A stretch of DNA of 12,088 nucleotides from Pseudomonadota bacterium (GTDB taxonomy: Bacteria > Pseudomonadota > Gammaproteobacteria > Burkholderiales > Burkholderiaceae_C): assembly GCA_021798395.1 (NCBI GenBank), contig JAJZHS010000037.1:1-12088 (forward strand). Reading direction: 5' to 3'. The notes beneath the pieces are model-generated. The model was given only the letters and a program-made list of their open reading frames with translations. It did not search any database and was not told where the DNA came from. Shown here piece after piece: positions 1-6,400 of this stretch (the stretch's first letter is position 1; the number at the start of each line of letters is the position of its first letter). Position numbers and translations under genes: made by a program.

Positions 1-481
1 CGCCGGTGATCGCGCTTTCGTCGACCGTGGCGGCGCCTTCGATCACCTCGCCGTCGCACGGGATCACGTCGTGCGCCTGCACGACGACGACGTCGCCGCG
101 CCGCAGGTCGACGGCGTCGACCAGGCTCCACGGCGCGCCGTACTTCGGCTCGCGCAGCTTCCTCGCCGGCGCGTTGGCCTTGGTGCTGCGCAGGCTGGCG
201 GCCTGCGCCTTGCTGCGGCCCTCGGCGAGGGCCTCGGCGAAGTTGGCGAACAGGACCGTGAACCACAGCCACACGCTGACTGCGGCGATGAACCCGGCCG
301 GCGCCTCGCCGTGGCCGCGCAAGGCCTGCAGCCACAGCGCGGTGGTGAGCATGCTGCCGACGAAAACGACGAACATCACGGGGTTGCGGAACTGCACCCG
401 CGGGTCGAGCTTGCGCAGGGAGTCGGCCAGCGCCGGGACCAGCAGGGCGCGGTCGAACAGCGGAAGAGTTTGACGGGTCAT
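1..481 (-). CDS. kdpB: KdpB, potassium-transporting P-type ATPase subunit B (N-terminal 160 residues, cut by window edge)
   Basis: KdpB is the ATP-hydrolysing P-type ATPase subunit of the KdpFABC potassium pump in the inner membrane. The reading frame starts at the ATG at 481-479 and is open to the left edge, so only the N-terminal part is present. Visible family marks are KLDPRVQFRNPVMFV (residues 24-38) leading into the first membrane helices, then FANFAEALAEGRSKAQA and the actuator-domain stretch DVIPCDGEVIEGAATVDESA. The sequence breaks at T159-G160, the first half of the conserved TGES loop, and the numbering matches E. coli KdpB. The start lies 14 nt after the kdpA stop, preceded by the purine-rich ACGAGG at 495-490. 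The missing part should carry the DKTGT phosphorylation site. The identification is secure and nothing looks degraded. Confidence 0.96.
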   Translation of the reverse strand, partial: MTRQTLPLFDRALLVPALADSLRKLDPRVQFRNPVMFVVFVGSMLTTALWLQALRGHGEAPAGFIAAVSVWLWFTVLFANFAEALAEGRSKAQAASLRSTKANAPARKLREPKYGAPWSLVDAVDLRRGDVVVVQAHDVIPCDGEVIEGAATVDESAITG

Positions 482-495
482 GAGTCGGGCCTCGT

Positions 496-2277
496 TCAGT
501 GCATGCCCCACAGGGTCAGGTGCTCGACGACGGGTCCCAGGGCCAGCGCCGGCAGGAAGGTCAGCGCCGCGACCAGGACCACGGTGCCGAGCAGCAGGCC
601 GACGAACAATCCGCCGTGCGTCGGCATGGTGCCGCTGCTTTCGGCGAGGCGCTTCTTGCCGGCCATCGATCCGGCGATGGCCAGCGCCGCGACGATCGAC
701 ACGAAACGGCCGAACCACATGGCCACGGCGAGGCTCAGGTTGTAGAAAGGCGTGTTGGCGCTCAGACCCGCGAACGCGCTGCCGTTGTTGTTCGCCGCCG
801 ACGTGAAGGCGTAGAGCATCTCGGAGAAGCCGTGCGCGCCCGGATTGCCCAGCCCGGCCAGCCCGGCCGCGGTGACCGCGGCGACGGCGGTGCCGAGCAG
901 CGCCAGCAACGGAGAGACGAGCAGGCCGACGGAGACCATCTTCATCTCGAAGGACTCGATCTTCTTGCCCACGTACTCCGGGGTGCGGCCGATCATCAGA
1001 CCGCCGACGAACACCGCCATCAGCGCCACCAGCAGCATGCCGTACAGGCCGGTGCCGACGCCTCCGGGGGCGACTTCGCCCAATTGCATCAGCACCATCG
1101 GCACCATGCCGCCGAGCGGGGTGTCGGAATCGAACATGGAGTTGACCGCACCGGTCGACGTGCCGGTGGTCGCGGCCGAGAAGATGGCGCTCGCCGGCAC
1201 GCCGAAGCGCGTCTCCTTGCCTTCCATGTTGCCGGCCGACTGGTCGACGCGCAGCGCCGCCAGCCGCGGGTTTCCCTGGGCCTCGAAGTGGGCCTCGAAG
1301 CCCATCGCCACGACCAGCATCAGCGCCATCGCGCCGAGCAGGGCCCAGCCTTGGCGGCGATCGCCGACCGCCTCGCCGAAAGTGTGGCAAAGGGCCGCCG
1401 AGATCAGAAGAATGGCGATGATCTCCAGGGTATCGGTCAGGCTGTCCGGGTTTTCGTAGGGGTGCGCTGAGTTGGCGTTGTAGAAGCCTCCGCCGTTGGT
1501 TCCGAGTTCCTTGATCGCTTCCTGCGAGGCCACCGGGCCCAGCGGCAGGGTTTGCCGGGTCGCGCTCGAGGCGACCATCACCGGCTGGCCCAGGGCGTTC
1601 TTGACCGGGTTGCCGCGCGCATCCACCTCGGGCACCTGGAAGCTGACCGGCGCGCGCAGGGTCACGACCCGGTCGGCGTGCAGCGTCTGCGGCACGCCGC
1701 GCGCCGCCAGCGCGATGGCCAGCACGAAGGAGATCGGCAGCAGGATCAGCGTGGTGATGCGGGTGACGTCGGTCCAGAAATTGCCGATGGTGGCCGAGCT
1801 GCGGCGCGCGAAGCCGCGCACCAGGGCGAACGCGACCGCGATCCCGGTCGCCGCGGACAGGAAGTTCTGCACCGTCAGCCCGGCCATCTGGACCAGGTTG
1901 CTCATCGTGCTCTCGCCGGAATAGCCCTGCCAGTTGGTGTTGGTGACGAAGCTGACGGCGGTGTTCAGCGCCGAATCGGGAGCGACCGCGCCGAAATGCT
2001 GCGGGTTCAGCGGCAGCACCGCTTGCAGGCGCTGCAGCGCGTAGACGGCCAGCACGCCCAGCAGGTTGAACACCAGAAGGGCGCGGGCGTAGGCGGCCCA
2101 GCCCATTTCCTGCGCCGGGTCGACCCCGGCCAAGCGCAGCACGGCGGATTCGGCGACGCGCACGCCACGCGGCAGCCGGCCGTCCATGACCGCGGCGATG
2201 TAGCGGCCGAGCGGACCGGCGAGCACGCCGACCGCGATCACGATCACGGCCAGCAGAGCCCAGAATGCGGCGTTCAT
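496..2277 (-). CDS. kdpA: KdpA, potassium-binding and translocating subunit of the Kdp pump
   Basis: KdpA is the channel-like, multi-spanning membrane subunit that selects and binds potassium in KdpFABC. The 593-residue product is slightly longer than the 557 residues of E. coli KdpA. All four selectivity-filter segments of the SKT superfamily can be read: NTNWQGYSGEST (about residues 113-124), GTNGGGFYNANSAHPYENP (about 259-277), GGVGTGLYGML followed by GLMIGRTPEYVGKKIE (from about 406), and SAANNNGSAFAG (about 493-504). Each holds the filter glycine. The ATG abuts the kdpF stop directly (TGAATG), so the two are almost certainly translationally coupled, and the GAGGAG near the end of kdpF serves as ribosome binding site. 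There is no sign of frameshift or loss of a key residue. Confidence 0.98.
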   Translation of the reverse strand: MNAAFWALLAVIVIAVGVLAGPLGRYIAAVMDGRLPRGVRVAESAVLRLAGVDPAQEMGWAAYARALLVFNLLGVLAVYALQRLQAVLPLNPQHFGAVAPDSALNTAVSFVTNTNWQGYSGESTMSNLVQMAGLTVQNFLSAATGIAVAFALVRGFARRSSATIGNFWTDVTRITTLILLPISFVLAIALAARGVPQTLHADRVVTLRAPVSFQVPEVDARGNPVKNALGQPVMVASSATRQTLPLGPVASQEAIKELGTNGGGFYNANSAHPYENPDSLTDTLEIIAILLISAALCHTFGEAVGDRRQGWALLGAMALMLVVAMGFEAHFEAQGNPRLAALRVDQSAGNMEGKETRFGVPASAIFSAATTGTSTGAVNSMFDSDTPLGGMVPMVLMQLGEVAPGGVGTGLYGMLLVALMAVFVGGLMIGRTPEYVGKKIESFEMKMVSVGLLVSPLLALLGTAVAAVTAAGLAGLGNPGAHGFSEMLYAFTSAANNNGSAFAGLSANTPFYNLSLAVAMWFGRFVSIVAALAIAGSMAGKKRLAESSGTMPTHGGLFVGLLLGTVVLVAALTFLPALALGPVVEHLTLWGMH

Positions 2278-2367
2278 TCAGAACTCCTCGGCGCGGATCA
2301 GCGCGTAACCCAAGTAAACGAAAAGCAGCAAGGCCACGACCCCGCCGATCAGATAGAGGACATTCAT
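2278..2367 (-). CDS. kdpF: KdpF, small stabilising subunit of the Kdp pump
   Basis: This 29-residue protein, first gene of the kdp structural cluster, reads MNVLYLIGGVVALLLFVYLG and ends YALIRAEEF. It is one hydrophobic helix (about residues 3-22) with a short charged C-terminus, matching KdpF in size (E. coli 29 residues) and pattern. KdpF is known to stabilise the KdpABC complex in the membrane. The start is supported by GGGGGAAG at 2379-2372, a good Shine-Dalgarno about 4 nt from the ATG. A second ATG lies 4 nt further in but in another frame. The stop is immediately followed by the kdpA ATG. The call rests on position, length and composition together, because the sequence itself is too short for strong motif evidence. 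Confidence 0.93.
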   Translation of the reverse strand: MNVLYLIGGVVALLLFVYLGYALIRAEEF

Positions 2368-2432
2368 GTCACTTCCCCCAGTGCAGCGGCGAACAGGACG
2401 ACGCTCGGTCCCGGCCAGATTAGGTCGTGCAT
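2364..2432 (-). CDS. Possible 22-residue leader or remnant ORF upstream of kdpF
   Basis: A short ORF starting MHDLIWPGP and ending FAAALGEVT precedes kdpF. Its TGA overlaps the kdpF ATG (ATGA), a typical coupling arrangement. The middle is hydrophobic (VVLFAAALG). No strong Shine-Dalgarno is obvious before its ATG. It could be a leader peptide, a degenerate copy of the tiny hydrophobic proteins that I recall being annotated before kdpF in some genomes (not verified), or chance. The kdpF Shine-Dalgarno lies inside its last codons, so translation of this ORF would affect kdpF initiation. Treat it as a candidate only. Confidence 0.3.
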   Translation of the reverse strand: MHDLIWPGPSVVLFAAALGEVT

Positions 2433-2474
2433 CGGCGGCTCCCAATGGGATAGATCAATGTGAGAGAGCCTAGG

Positions 2475-2525
2475 ATTTCCGACGTAAACGCGGCGCAAAA
2501 AACCGACCGTCGGCCGTAAAAATCG
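2475..2525 (-). promoter_or_regulatory. Putative kdp promoter/KdpE control region
   Basis: This patch is AT-richer than its surroundings. On the minus strand it holds two direct TTTACG elements (2520-2515 and 2488-2483), exactly 32 bp or three helical turns apart. Between them lie a T6 run (2502-2497) and the dyad CCGAC-C-GTCGG (2503-2513). In E. coli, KdpE binds a T-rich TTTATA/TTTACA-type repeat before kdpF, so this is a reasonable operator candidate. The TAGGCT just downstream could be a -10, but no convincing -35 pairs with it. The rest of the 2433-2656 intergenic stretch shows only GC-rich sequence and a lone TATGCT (2612-2617) that might be the htpX -10. Confidence 0.35.
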
Positions 2526-2656
2526 CGTCAATGGACTCCGCAATCGCGCCGCGACTTGATCCGGCCTGGTGACGCCGGGCGCGGCGCCGCCGCGCCGGGC
2601 GCGCGCGGCCCTATGCTCGGTGCGATCGCCTTCTCCACGTCAACCGGAATCCGGGC

Positions 2657-3538
2657 ATGAAGCGCATCGTGCTGTTCCTCGCCACCAACCTCGCGGTGCT
2701 CGTCGTGCTCGGCGCGGTCACGCGCGTGCTCGGGCTGGACCGCCTTCTCGGCGCCCACGGATGGAACCTGCCTGCGCTGCTCGGCTTCGCCGCGGTGATC
2801 GGGTTCGGCGGCGCCTTCGTCTCGCTGTTGATGTCGAAGACCATCGCCAAGTTCAGCACCGGCGCACAGGTCATCGCGCAGCCGCGCGACCAGACCGAGG
2901 CCTGGCTGCTCGACACCGTGGCGCAGTTGGCCGCGCGCGCCGGGATCGGCACCCCGGAGGTTGCGATCTATGAAGGCGAACCCAACGCCTTCGCCACCGG
3001 AGCGCGCCGTGACCACGCGCTGGTGGCGGTGTCCACCGGACTGCTGCAGACCCTGTCGCACGCGCAGGCCGCCGCGGTGCTGGGCCACGAGATCAGCCAT
3101 GTCGCCAACGGCGACATGGTCACGCTGACCCTGGTCCAGGGCGTGGTCAACACCTTCGTCGTGTTCCTGGCACGAGTCGTCGGCCTCCTCGTCGACTCGG
3201 CGCTGCATCGCGGCGATGCCGAATACCGCGGAGCCGGAATCGGCTACGTCGCCACCACGCTGGTCTGCGAGGTTCTGTTCGGAGTTCTGGCCAGCGTGAT
3301 CGTCGCCTGGTTCTCGCGCCAGCGCGAGTTCCGCGCCGATTCCGGGTCGGCGCGTCTGCTCGGCAGCCCGCAACCGATGATCGACGCGTTGCGCCGCCTC
3401 GGCGACATGCAGCCCGGCGCGCTGCCGCGCAACCTGGCGACCGCCGGCATCACCGACCGCGCGGCGTGGCTGGAATGGTTCGCCAGCCACCCGCCGCTGG
3501 AACGGCGCATCGCGGCGCTGCAGGGCGCGCGCGGCTGA
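2657..3538 (+). CDS. htpX: HtpX, membrane zinc metalloprotease (M48)
   Basis: HtpX is an inner-membrane zinc endopeptidase of family M48B that degrades misfolded membrane proteins alongside FtsH. The product is 293 residues, the same as E. coli HtpX. Two N-terminal helices are visible (about 4-26 and 37-59). They are followed by a cytoplasmic stretch with PNAFATG, the zinc motif HEISH at 144-148 (inside VLGHEISHVANGDM), two further helices (about 157-178 and 194-219) and the third zinc ligand E224 in REFRADSGSARL. The ending ASHPPLERRIAAL is also typical. The ATG has only a weak Shine-Dalgarno (CGGAAT), but it gives the canonical HtpX start MKRIVLFLATNLAVLVVLG. It diverges from kdp and converges on the DsbG-like gene with a 25-nt GC-rich gap. 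All catalytic residues are intact. Confidence 0.97.
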   Translation: MKRIVLFLATNLAVLVVLGAVTRVLGLDRLLGAHGWNLPALLGFAAVIGFGGAFVSLLMSKTIAKFSTGAQVIAQPRDQTEAWLLDTVAQLAARAGIGTPEVAIYEGEPNAFATGARRDHALVAVSTGLLQTLSHAQAAAVLGHEISHVANGDMVTLTLVQGVVNTFVVFLARVVGLLVDSALHRGDAEYRGAGIGYVATTLVCEVLFGVLASVIVAWFSRQREFRADSGSARLLGSPQPMIDALRRLGDMQPGALPRNLATAGITDRAAWLEWFASHPPLERRIAALQGARG

Positions 3539-3563
3539 GGCGCGCGCGGGCCCGGCGGGCGCG

Positions 3564-4181
3564 TCAGGCGACCAGCGCGACGAGCTCGGACAGCTGGCTG
3601 GCCTTGACCTCGCCCAGCATCAAGCGCGCCTCGCCGTCGGTGCCGCGCCACACCATGACCGGAACGCCGAAGACGTGGATGCGGCGCAGCATGTCCAGGT
3701 TGCGCGCCAGCCGCGCGCGCGTCGCCGGAGCGATCGTCGCGGCCGGCGCCACGCCGCCGCCGCCTTCGCCGTGGCGCGGAAAACTGTAGCGCGCCTCGTT
3801 GCTGCGGAGCGCGGCCAGCGGGTCGCGCGCCTGCAGGATCGCGGCCGCCTTGGGCAGGCTGCTCGGGCCGAGGAAGCCGACGACGATCCACGACACCGCG
3901 ACCTGACCGCGCGCGACGTAAGGCCGCAGGTCGTCGTAGAGCTGGTGGCAATACGGGCAATTCGGGTCGAACACCACGTACAGCCGGTGCGGACTGCGTC
4001 CGTCGACGATTCCGCCGGCCGCCCGCGCGGCGGCCAGAAACGCGTCGATCGCCGACTGCGCCAAGGGCGCCGGCGGCGGAACGTCGAGGTCGTCGGGCTG
4101 GGCATGGGCCGTCGGCAGCAGCGCGGCCAGCGGCAGCGCGCCGCACGCGCGCAGCACCCGCCTGCGCATCGGTTGTTTCAT
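3564..4181 (-). CDS. Periplasmic thiol:disulfide interchange protein, DsbC/DsbG-like
   Basis: This 205-residue exported protein has a thioredoxin fold. The leader MKQPMRRRVLRACGALPL...AHA (cleavage likely after A27) carries an RRR run that could make it a Tat substrate. The catalytic motif is C75-P-Y-C78 within VVFDPNCPYCHQLYDDLRPYV. VSWIVVGFLGPSSLPKAAAIL follows, resembling DsbG, and a cis-proline loop appears as FGVP174VMV. The N-terminal dimerisation domain of classical DsbC/DsbG is reduced to a short linker, so this may be a monomeric variant. A glycine-rich insert (GEGGGG, about 138-143) sits in the helical region. The start is fixed by an ideal AAGGAGG at 4193-4187, 5 nt before the ATG. 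It is divergent from nrdD, with a shared 170-bp regulatory region. Whether it is an isomerase or an oxidoreductase is not decidable here. Confidence 0.85.
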   Translation of the reverse strand: MKQPMRRRVLRACGALPLAALLPTAHAQPDDLDVPPPAPLAQSAIDAFLAAARAAGGIVDGRSPHRLYVVFDPNCPYCHQLYDDLRPYVARGQVAVSWIVVGFLGPSSLPKAAAILQARDPLAALRSNEARYSFPRHGEGGGGVAPAATIAPATRARLARNLDMLRRIHVFGVPVMVWRGTDGEARLMLGEVKASQLSELVALVA

Positions 4182-4243
4182 CGGATCCTCCTTCGCCCGT
4201 CTCGCAGACCGCCCACGATAGCAGGCGGCGCCCGAACGCCGTC

Positions 4244-4257
4244 TTGACGCAAATCAG
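4244..4257. promoter_or_regulatory. FNR/Anr-like binding site
   Basis: TTGAC-GCAA-ATCAG matches the FNR/Anr/Dnr consensus TTGAT-N4-ATCAA at 8 of 10 defined bases. Its centre (4250.5) lies 41.5 bp before position 4292. That is where a transcript would start from the -10-like CAAAAT at 4281-4286, which is the classical class II FNR geometry. Anaerobic induction fits the downstream class III reductase genes. The site could also act on the divergent DsbG-like gene. The sequence match is seen; its function is inferred. Confidence 0.55.
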
Positions 4258-4280
4258 GGAATGCGCCGATCCCGGGTGCA

Positions 4281-4286
4281 CAAAAT
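4281..4286 (+). promoter_or_regulatory. Candidate -10 element of the nrdD operon
   Basis: CAAAAT matches the sigma-70 -10 TATAAT at 4 of 6 positions and sits at the right distance from the FNR-like box for an activator-dependent promoter. No -35 hexamer is apparent, as expected for class II activation. A competing -10 is TATACAT at 4337-4343 inside the second NrdR box, which would give an almost leaderless transcript. Confidence 0.3.
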
Positions 4287-4300
4287 GCTCCGGTTGATGC

Positions 4301-4315
4301 ACACTACATCTAGCG
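4301..4315. promoter_or_regulatory. NrdR box 1
   Basis: ACACTACATCTAGCG fits the NrdR consensus, roughly ACACWATATNTAGNG, closely. NrdR is the ATP/dATP-sensing zinc-finger and ATP-cone repressor of bacterial ribonucleotide reductase operons. The call is strengthened by a second near-identical box downstream. Confidence 0.88.
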
Positions 4316-4332
4316 TCGTTCAATGTTCAAAA

Positions 4333-4347
4333 ACACTATACATAGCG
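4333..4347. promoter_or_regulatory. NrdR box 2
   Basis: ACACTATACATAGCG is a second NrdR box, starting exactly 32 bp (about three helical turns) after the first. Paired boxes an integral number of turns apart are the known NrdR operator architecture. The box ends only 4 nt before the nrdD ATG, so bound NrdR would block transcription into the gene, and no Shine-Dalgarno can fit between box and start codon. Confidence 0.9.
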
Positions 4348-4351
4348 TTTT

Positions 4352-6373
4352 ATGCCCATCCAGCCAGCGCCCTCGGCGGCCCCGCACCACGTCATCAAGC
4401 GCGACGGCAGCGTCGTGCCCTTCGATCCGCTGAAAATCACCCGTGCGCTGGAACGCGCCGGGCGCGCCAGCGGGGAATTCGACTCCGACCGCGCGCACGA
4501 GCTGACGCTGCGCGGGGTGCTGCCCAGGCTGCACGCGACCGGCGCGCCCACGCCCCACATCGAGCAGATCCAGGACGCGGTCGAAAGCGCGCTGTTCGAC
4601 GCGGGCTGGCGCGCGACGCTGCGCGCGTACATCGTCTACCGCGAGCAGCACCGCACGCTGCGCGACGTCCGCAAGAGCCGTGTCGACGTCGAGGCGTCGA
4701 TGCATGAGTATCTCGAGCAGACCGATTGGCGCGTCCAGGCGAACGCCAATCAGGGCTACTCGCTCGGCGGGCTGATTCTCAACGTCTCGGGCAAGGTGGT
4801 GGCCAACTACTGGCTCGACCACGTCTATCCGGCCGAAGTCGGCGCCGCGCACCGTGCCGCCGACATCCACATCCACGACCTCGACATGCTCAGCGGCTAC
4901 TGCGCCGGCTGGTCGCTGCGCACCCTGCTGCGCGAAGGGCTCAACGGGGTCGCGGGCAAGGTCGAAGCCGGCCCGCCCAGGCATCTTTCGAGCGCCGTGG
5001 GACAGATCGTCAACTTCCTCGGCACCATGCAGAACGAGTGGGCCGGAGCTCAGGCGTTCAGTTCGTTCGACACCTACCTCGCGCCCTACGTGCGCAAGGA
5101 CCGGCTGAACCAGCAGCAGGTCGACCAATGCCTGCAGGAACTGATCTACAACCTCAACGTGCCGTCGCGCTGGGGCACGCAGACGCCGTTCACCAACCTG
5201 ACCTTCGACTGGACCTGCCCCGAGGACCTGCGCGACCAGGTCCCGGTGATCGCCGGCGAGGAGATGGATTTCCGCTACGGCGATCTCCAGGCCGAGATGG
5301 ACATGATCAACCGCGCGTACATCGAGGTGATGAGCGCGGGCGACGCGAAAGGCCGCGTGTTCACTTTCCCGATCCCGACCTACAACATCACCGCGGACTT
5401 CGACTGGGACGGACCGAACGCGCGTGCCCTGTTCGAAATGACCGCGCGCTACGGCCTGCCCTATTTCCAGAATTTCATCAATTCCGAACTCAAGCCCAAC
5501 CAGGTCAGGTCGATGTGCTGCAGGCTGCAGCTCGACCTGCGCGAACTGCTCAAGCGCGGCAACGGACTGTTCGGCTCGGCCGAGCAGACCGGCTCGCTGG
5601 GCGTCGTGACCATCAACTGCGCGCGCCTCGGCCACGTGCACGCCGGAGACGAGGCGTCGCTGTTCAGGCGCGTCGACGAACTGCTCGAACTCGGGCGGCA
5701 GAGCCTGGAGATCAAGCGCAAGGTCATCCAGCGGCGCATGGACCAGGGGTTGTTCCCGTATACCCGGCGCTACCTGGGAACCTTGCGCAACCACTTCTCG
5801 ACGCTCGGGGTCAACGGCATCAACGAGATGGTCCGCAACTTCACCGCCGACGCCCACGACATCACCAGCCCATGGGGCCACGCCTTCGCCGCGCGCCTGC
5901 TCGACCACGTGCGCGCGCGCATGGTCGACTTCCAGCAGGAAACCGGCCATCTCTACAACCTGGAAGCGACTCCGGCGGAGGGAACGACCTACCGTTTCGC
6001 CCGCGAAGACCGCAAGCGCTTCCCCGGCATCCTGCAGGCGGGAACGGCGAAGAACCCCTACTACACCAACTCGTCGCAATTGCCGGTCGGCTTCACCGAC
6101 GATCCGTTCGAGGCCTTGGAGCGGCAGGAGGAACTGCAGCGCAAGTACACCGGAGGAACCGTCCTGCACCTGTACATGAACGAGCGCCTGTCGGGTCCGG
6201 ACGCGTGCCGCGACCTGGTGCGACGGGCGCTGACCCGCTTCCGCCTGCCGTACATCACGGTGACGCCGACGTTTTCGATCTGTCCCACGCACGGCTATCT
6301 GGCCGGACACCACCCGTTCTGCCCGAAGTGCGACCGCGAAATCCTCGCCCGCAAGCTGCTCGCGACGACTTGA
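4352..6373 (+). CDS. nrdD: NrdD large polypeptide, anaerobic (class III) ribonucleoside-triphosphate reductase lacking the glycyl-radical segment
   Basis: This is the catalytic subunit that reduces ribonucleotides without oxygen; 673 residues. An N-terminal ATP cone (IKRDGSVVPFDPLKITRALERA, about 15-36, domain to about 100) gives dATP control. The ten-stranded barrel follows, with HIHDLDMLSGYC184AGWSL, then MC389C390RLQLDLREL (C390 is the likely thiyl cysteine), then GSLGVVTINC423ARLGHV, where relatives usually have INLPR. PTFSIC644PTH647 and C657PKC660 form the C-terminal zinc site. The protein ends 13 residues after C660 with DREILARKLLATT, whereas ordinary NrdD continues straight into the RVxGYxRP glycyl-radical loop. 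That loop is encoded by the next ORF. The start has no Shine-Dalgarno, but the ATG gives a normal N-terminus, and the next in-frame Met would lose the cone. The frame is otherwise intact. Confidence 0.95.
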   Translation: MPIQPAPSAAPHHVIKRDGSVVPFDPLKITRALERAGRASGEFDSDRAHELTLRGVLPRLHATGAPTPHIEQIQDAVESALFDAGWRATLRAYIVYREQHRTLRDVRKSRVDVEASMHEYLEQTDWRVQANANQGYSLGGLILNVSGKVVANYWLDHVYPAEVGAAHRAADIHIHDLDMLSGYCAGWSLRTLLREGLNGVAGKVEAGPPRHLSSAVGQIVNFLGTMQNEWAGAQAFSSFDTYLAPYVRKDRLNQQQVDQCLQELIYNLNVPSRWGTQTPFTNLTFDWTCPEDLRDQVPVIAGEEMDFRYGDLQAEMDMINRAYIEVMSAGDAKGRVFTFPIPTYNITADFDWDGPNARALFEMTARYGLPYFQNFINSELKPNQVRSMCCRLQLDLRELLKRGNGLFGSAEQTGSLGVVTINCARLGHVHAGDEASLFRRVDELLELGRQSLEIKRKVIQRRMDQGLFPYTRRYLGTLRNHFSTLGVNGINEMVRNFTADAHDITSPWGHAFAARLLDHVRARMVDFQQETGHLYNLEATPAEGTTYRFAREDRKRFPGILQAGTAKNPYYTNSSQLPVGFTDDPFEALERQEELQRKYTGGTVLHLYMNERLSGPDACRDLVRRALTRFRLPYITVTPTFSICPTHGYLAGHHPFCPKCDREILARKLLATT

Positions 6374-6386
6374 CCTTTTCCACACC

Positions 6387-6394
6387 AAGGAGAG
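6387..6394 (+). promoter_or_regulatory. Strong ribosome binding site of the glycyl-radical ORF
   Basis: AAGGAGAG lies 6 nt before the ATG at 6401 and 13 nt after the NrdD stop. A near-consensus Shine-Dalgarno here shows that the radical domain is translated independently. This argues against the split being a recent frameshift or a sequencing error. Confidence 0.85.
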
Positions 6395-6400
6395 CGCATC

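Noticed and set aside
2497..2513. Intrinsic terminator reading toward kdp (CCGA-CGG-TCGG followed by T6)
   Set aside because: The stem is only 4 bp and it lies upstream of the kdp start with no gene before it on that strand, so an operator reading is more plausible.
3525..3563. GCGCGC-rich hairpin between htpX and the DsbG-like gene as terminator
   Set aside because: The short alternating GC repeats are self-complementary by composition, and there is no clear stem-loop or T-run.
6371..6400. Possibility that the NrdD split is a sequencing frameshift
   Set aside because: A dedicated Shine-Dalgarno, a 27-nt untranslated gap and extra residues on both sides of the junction cannot be removed by a single indel.
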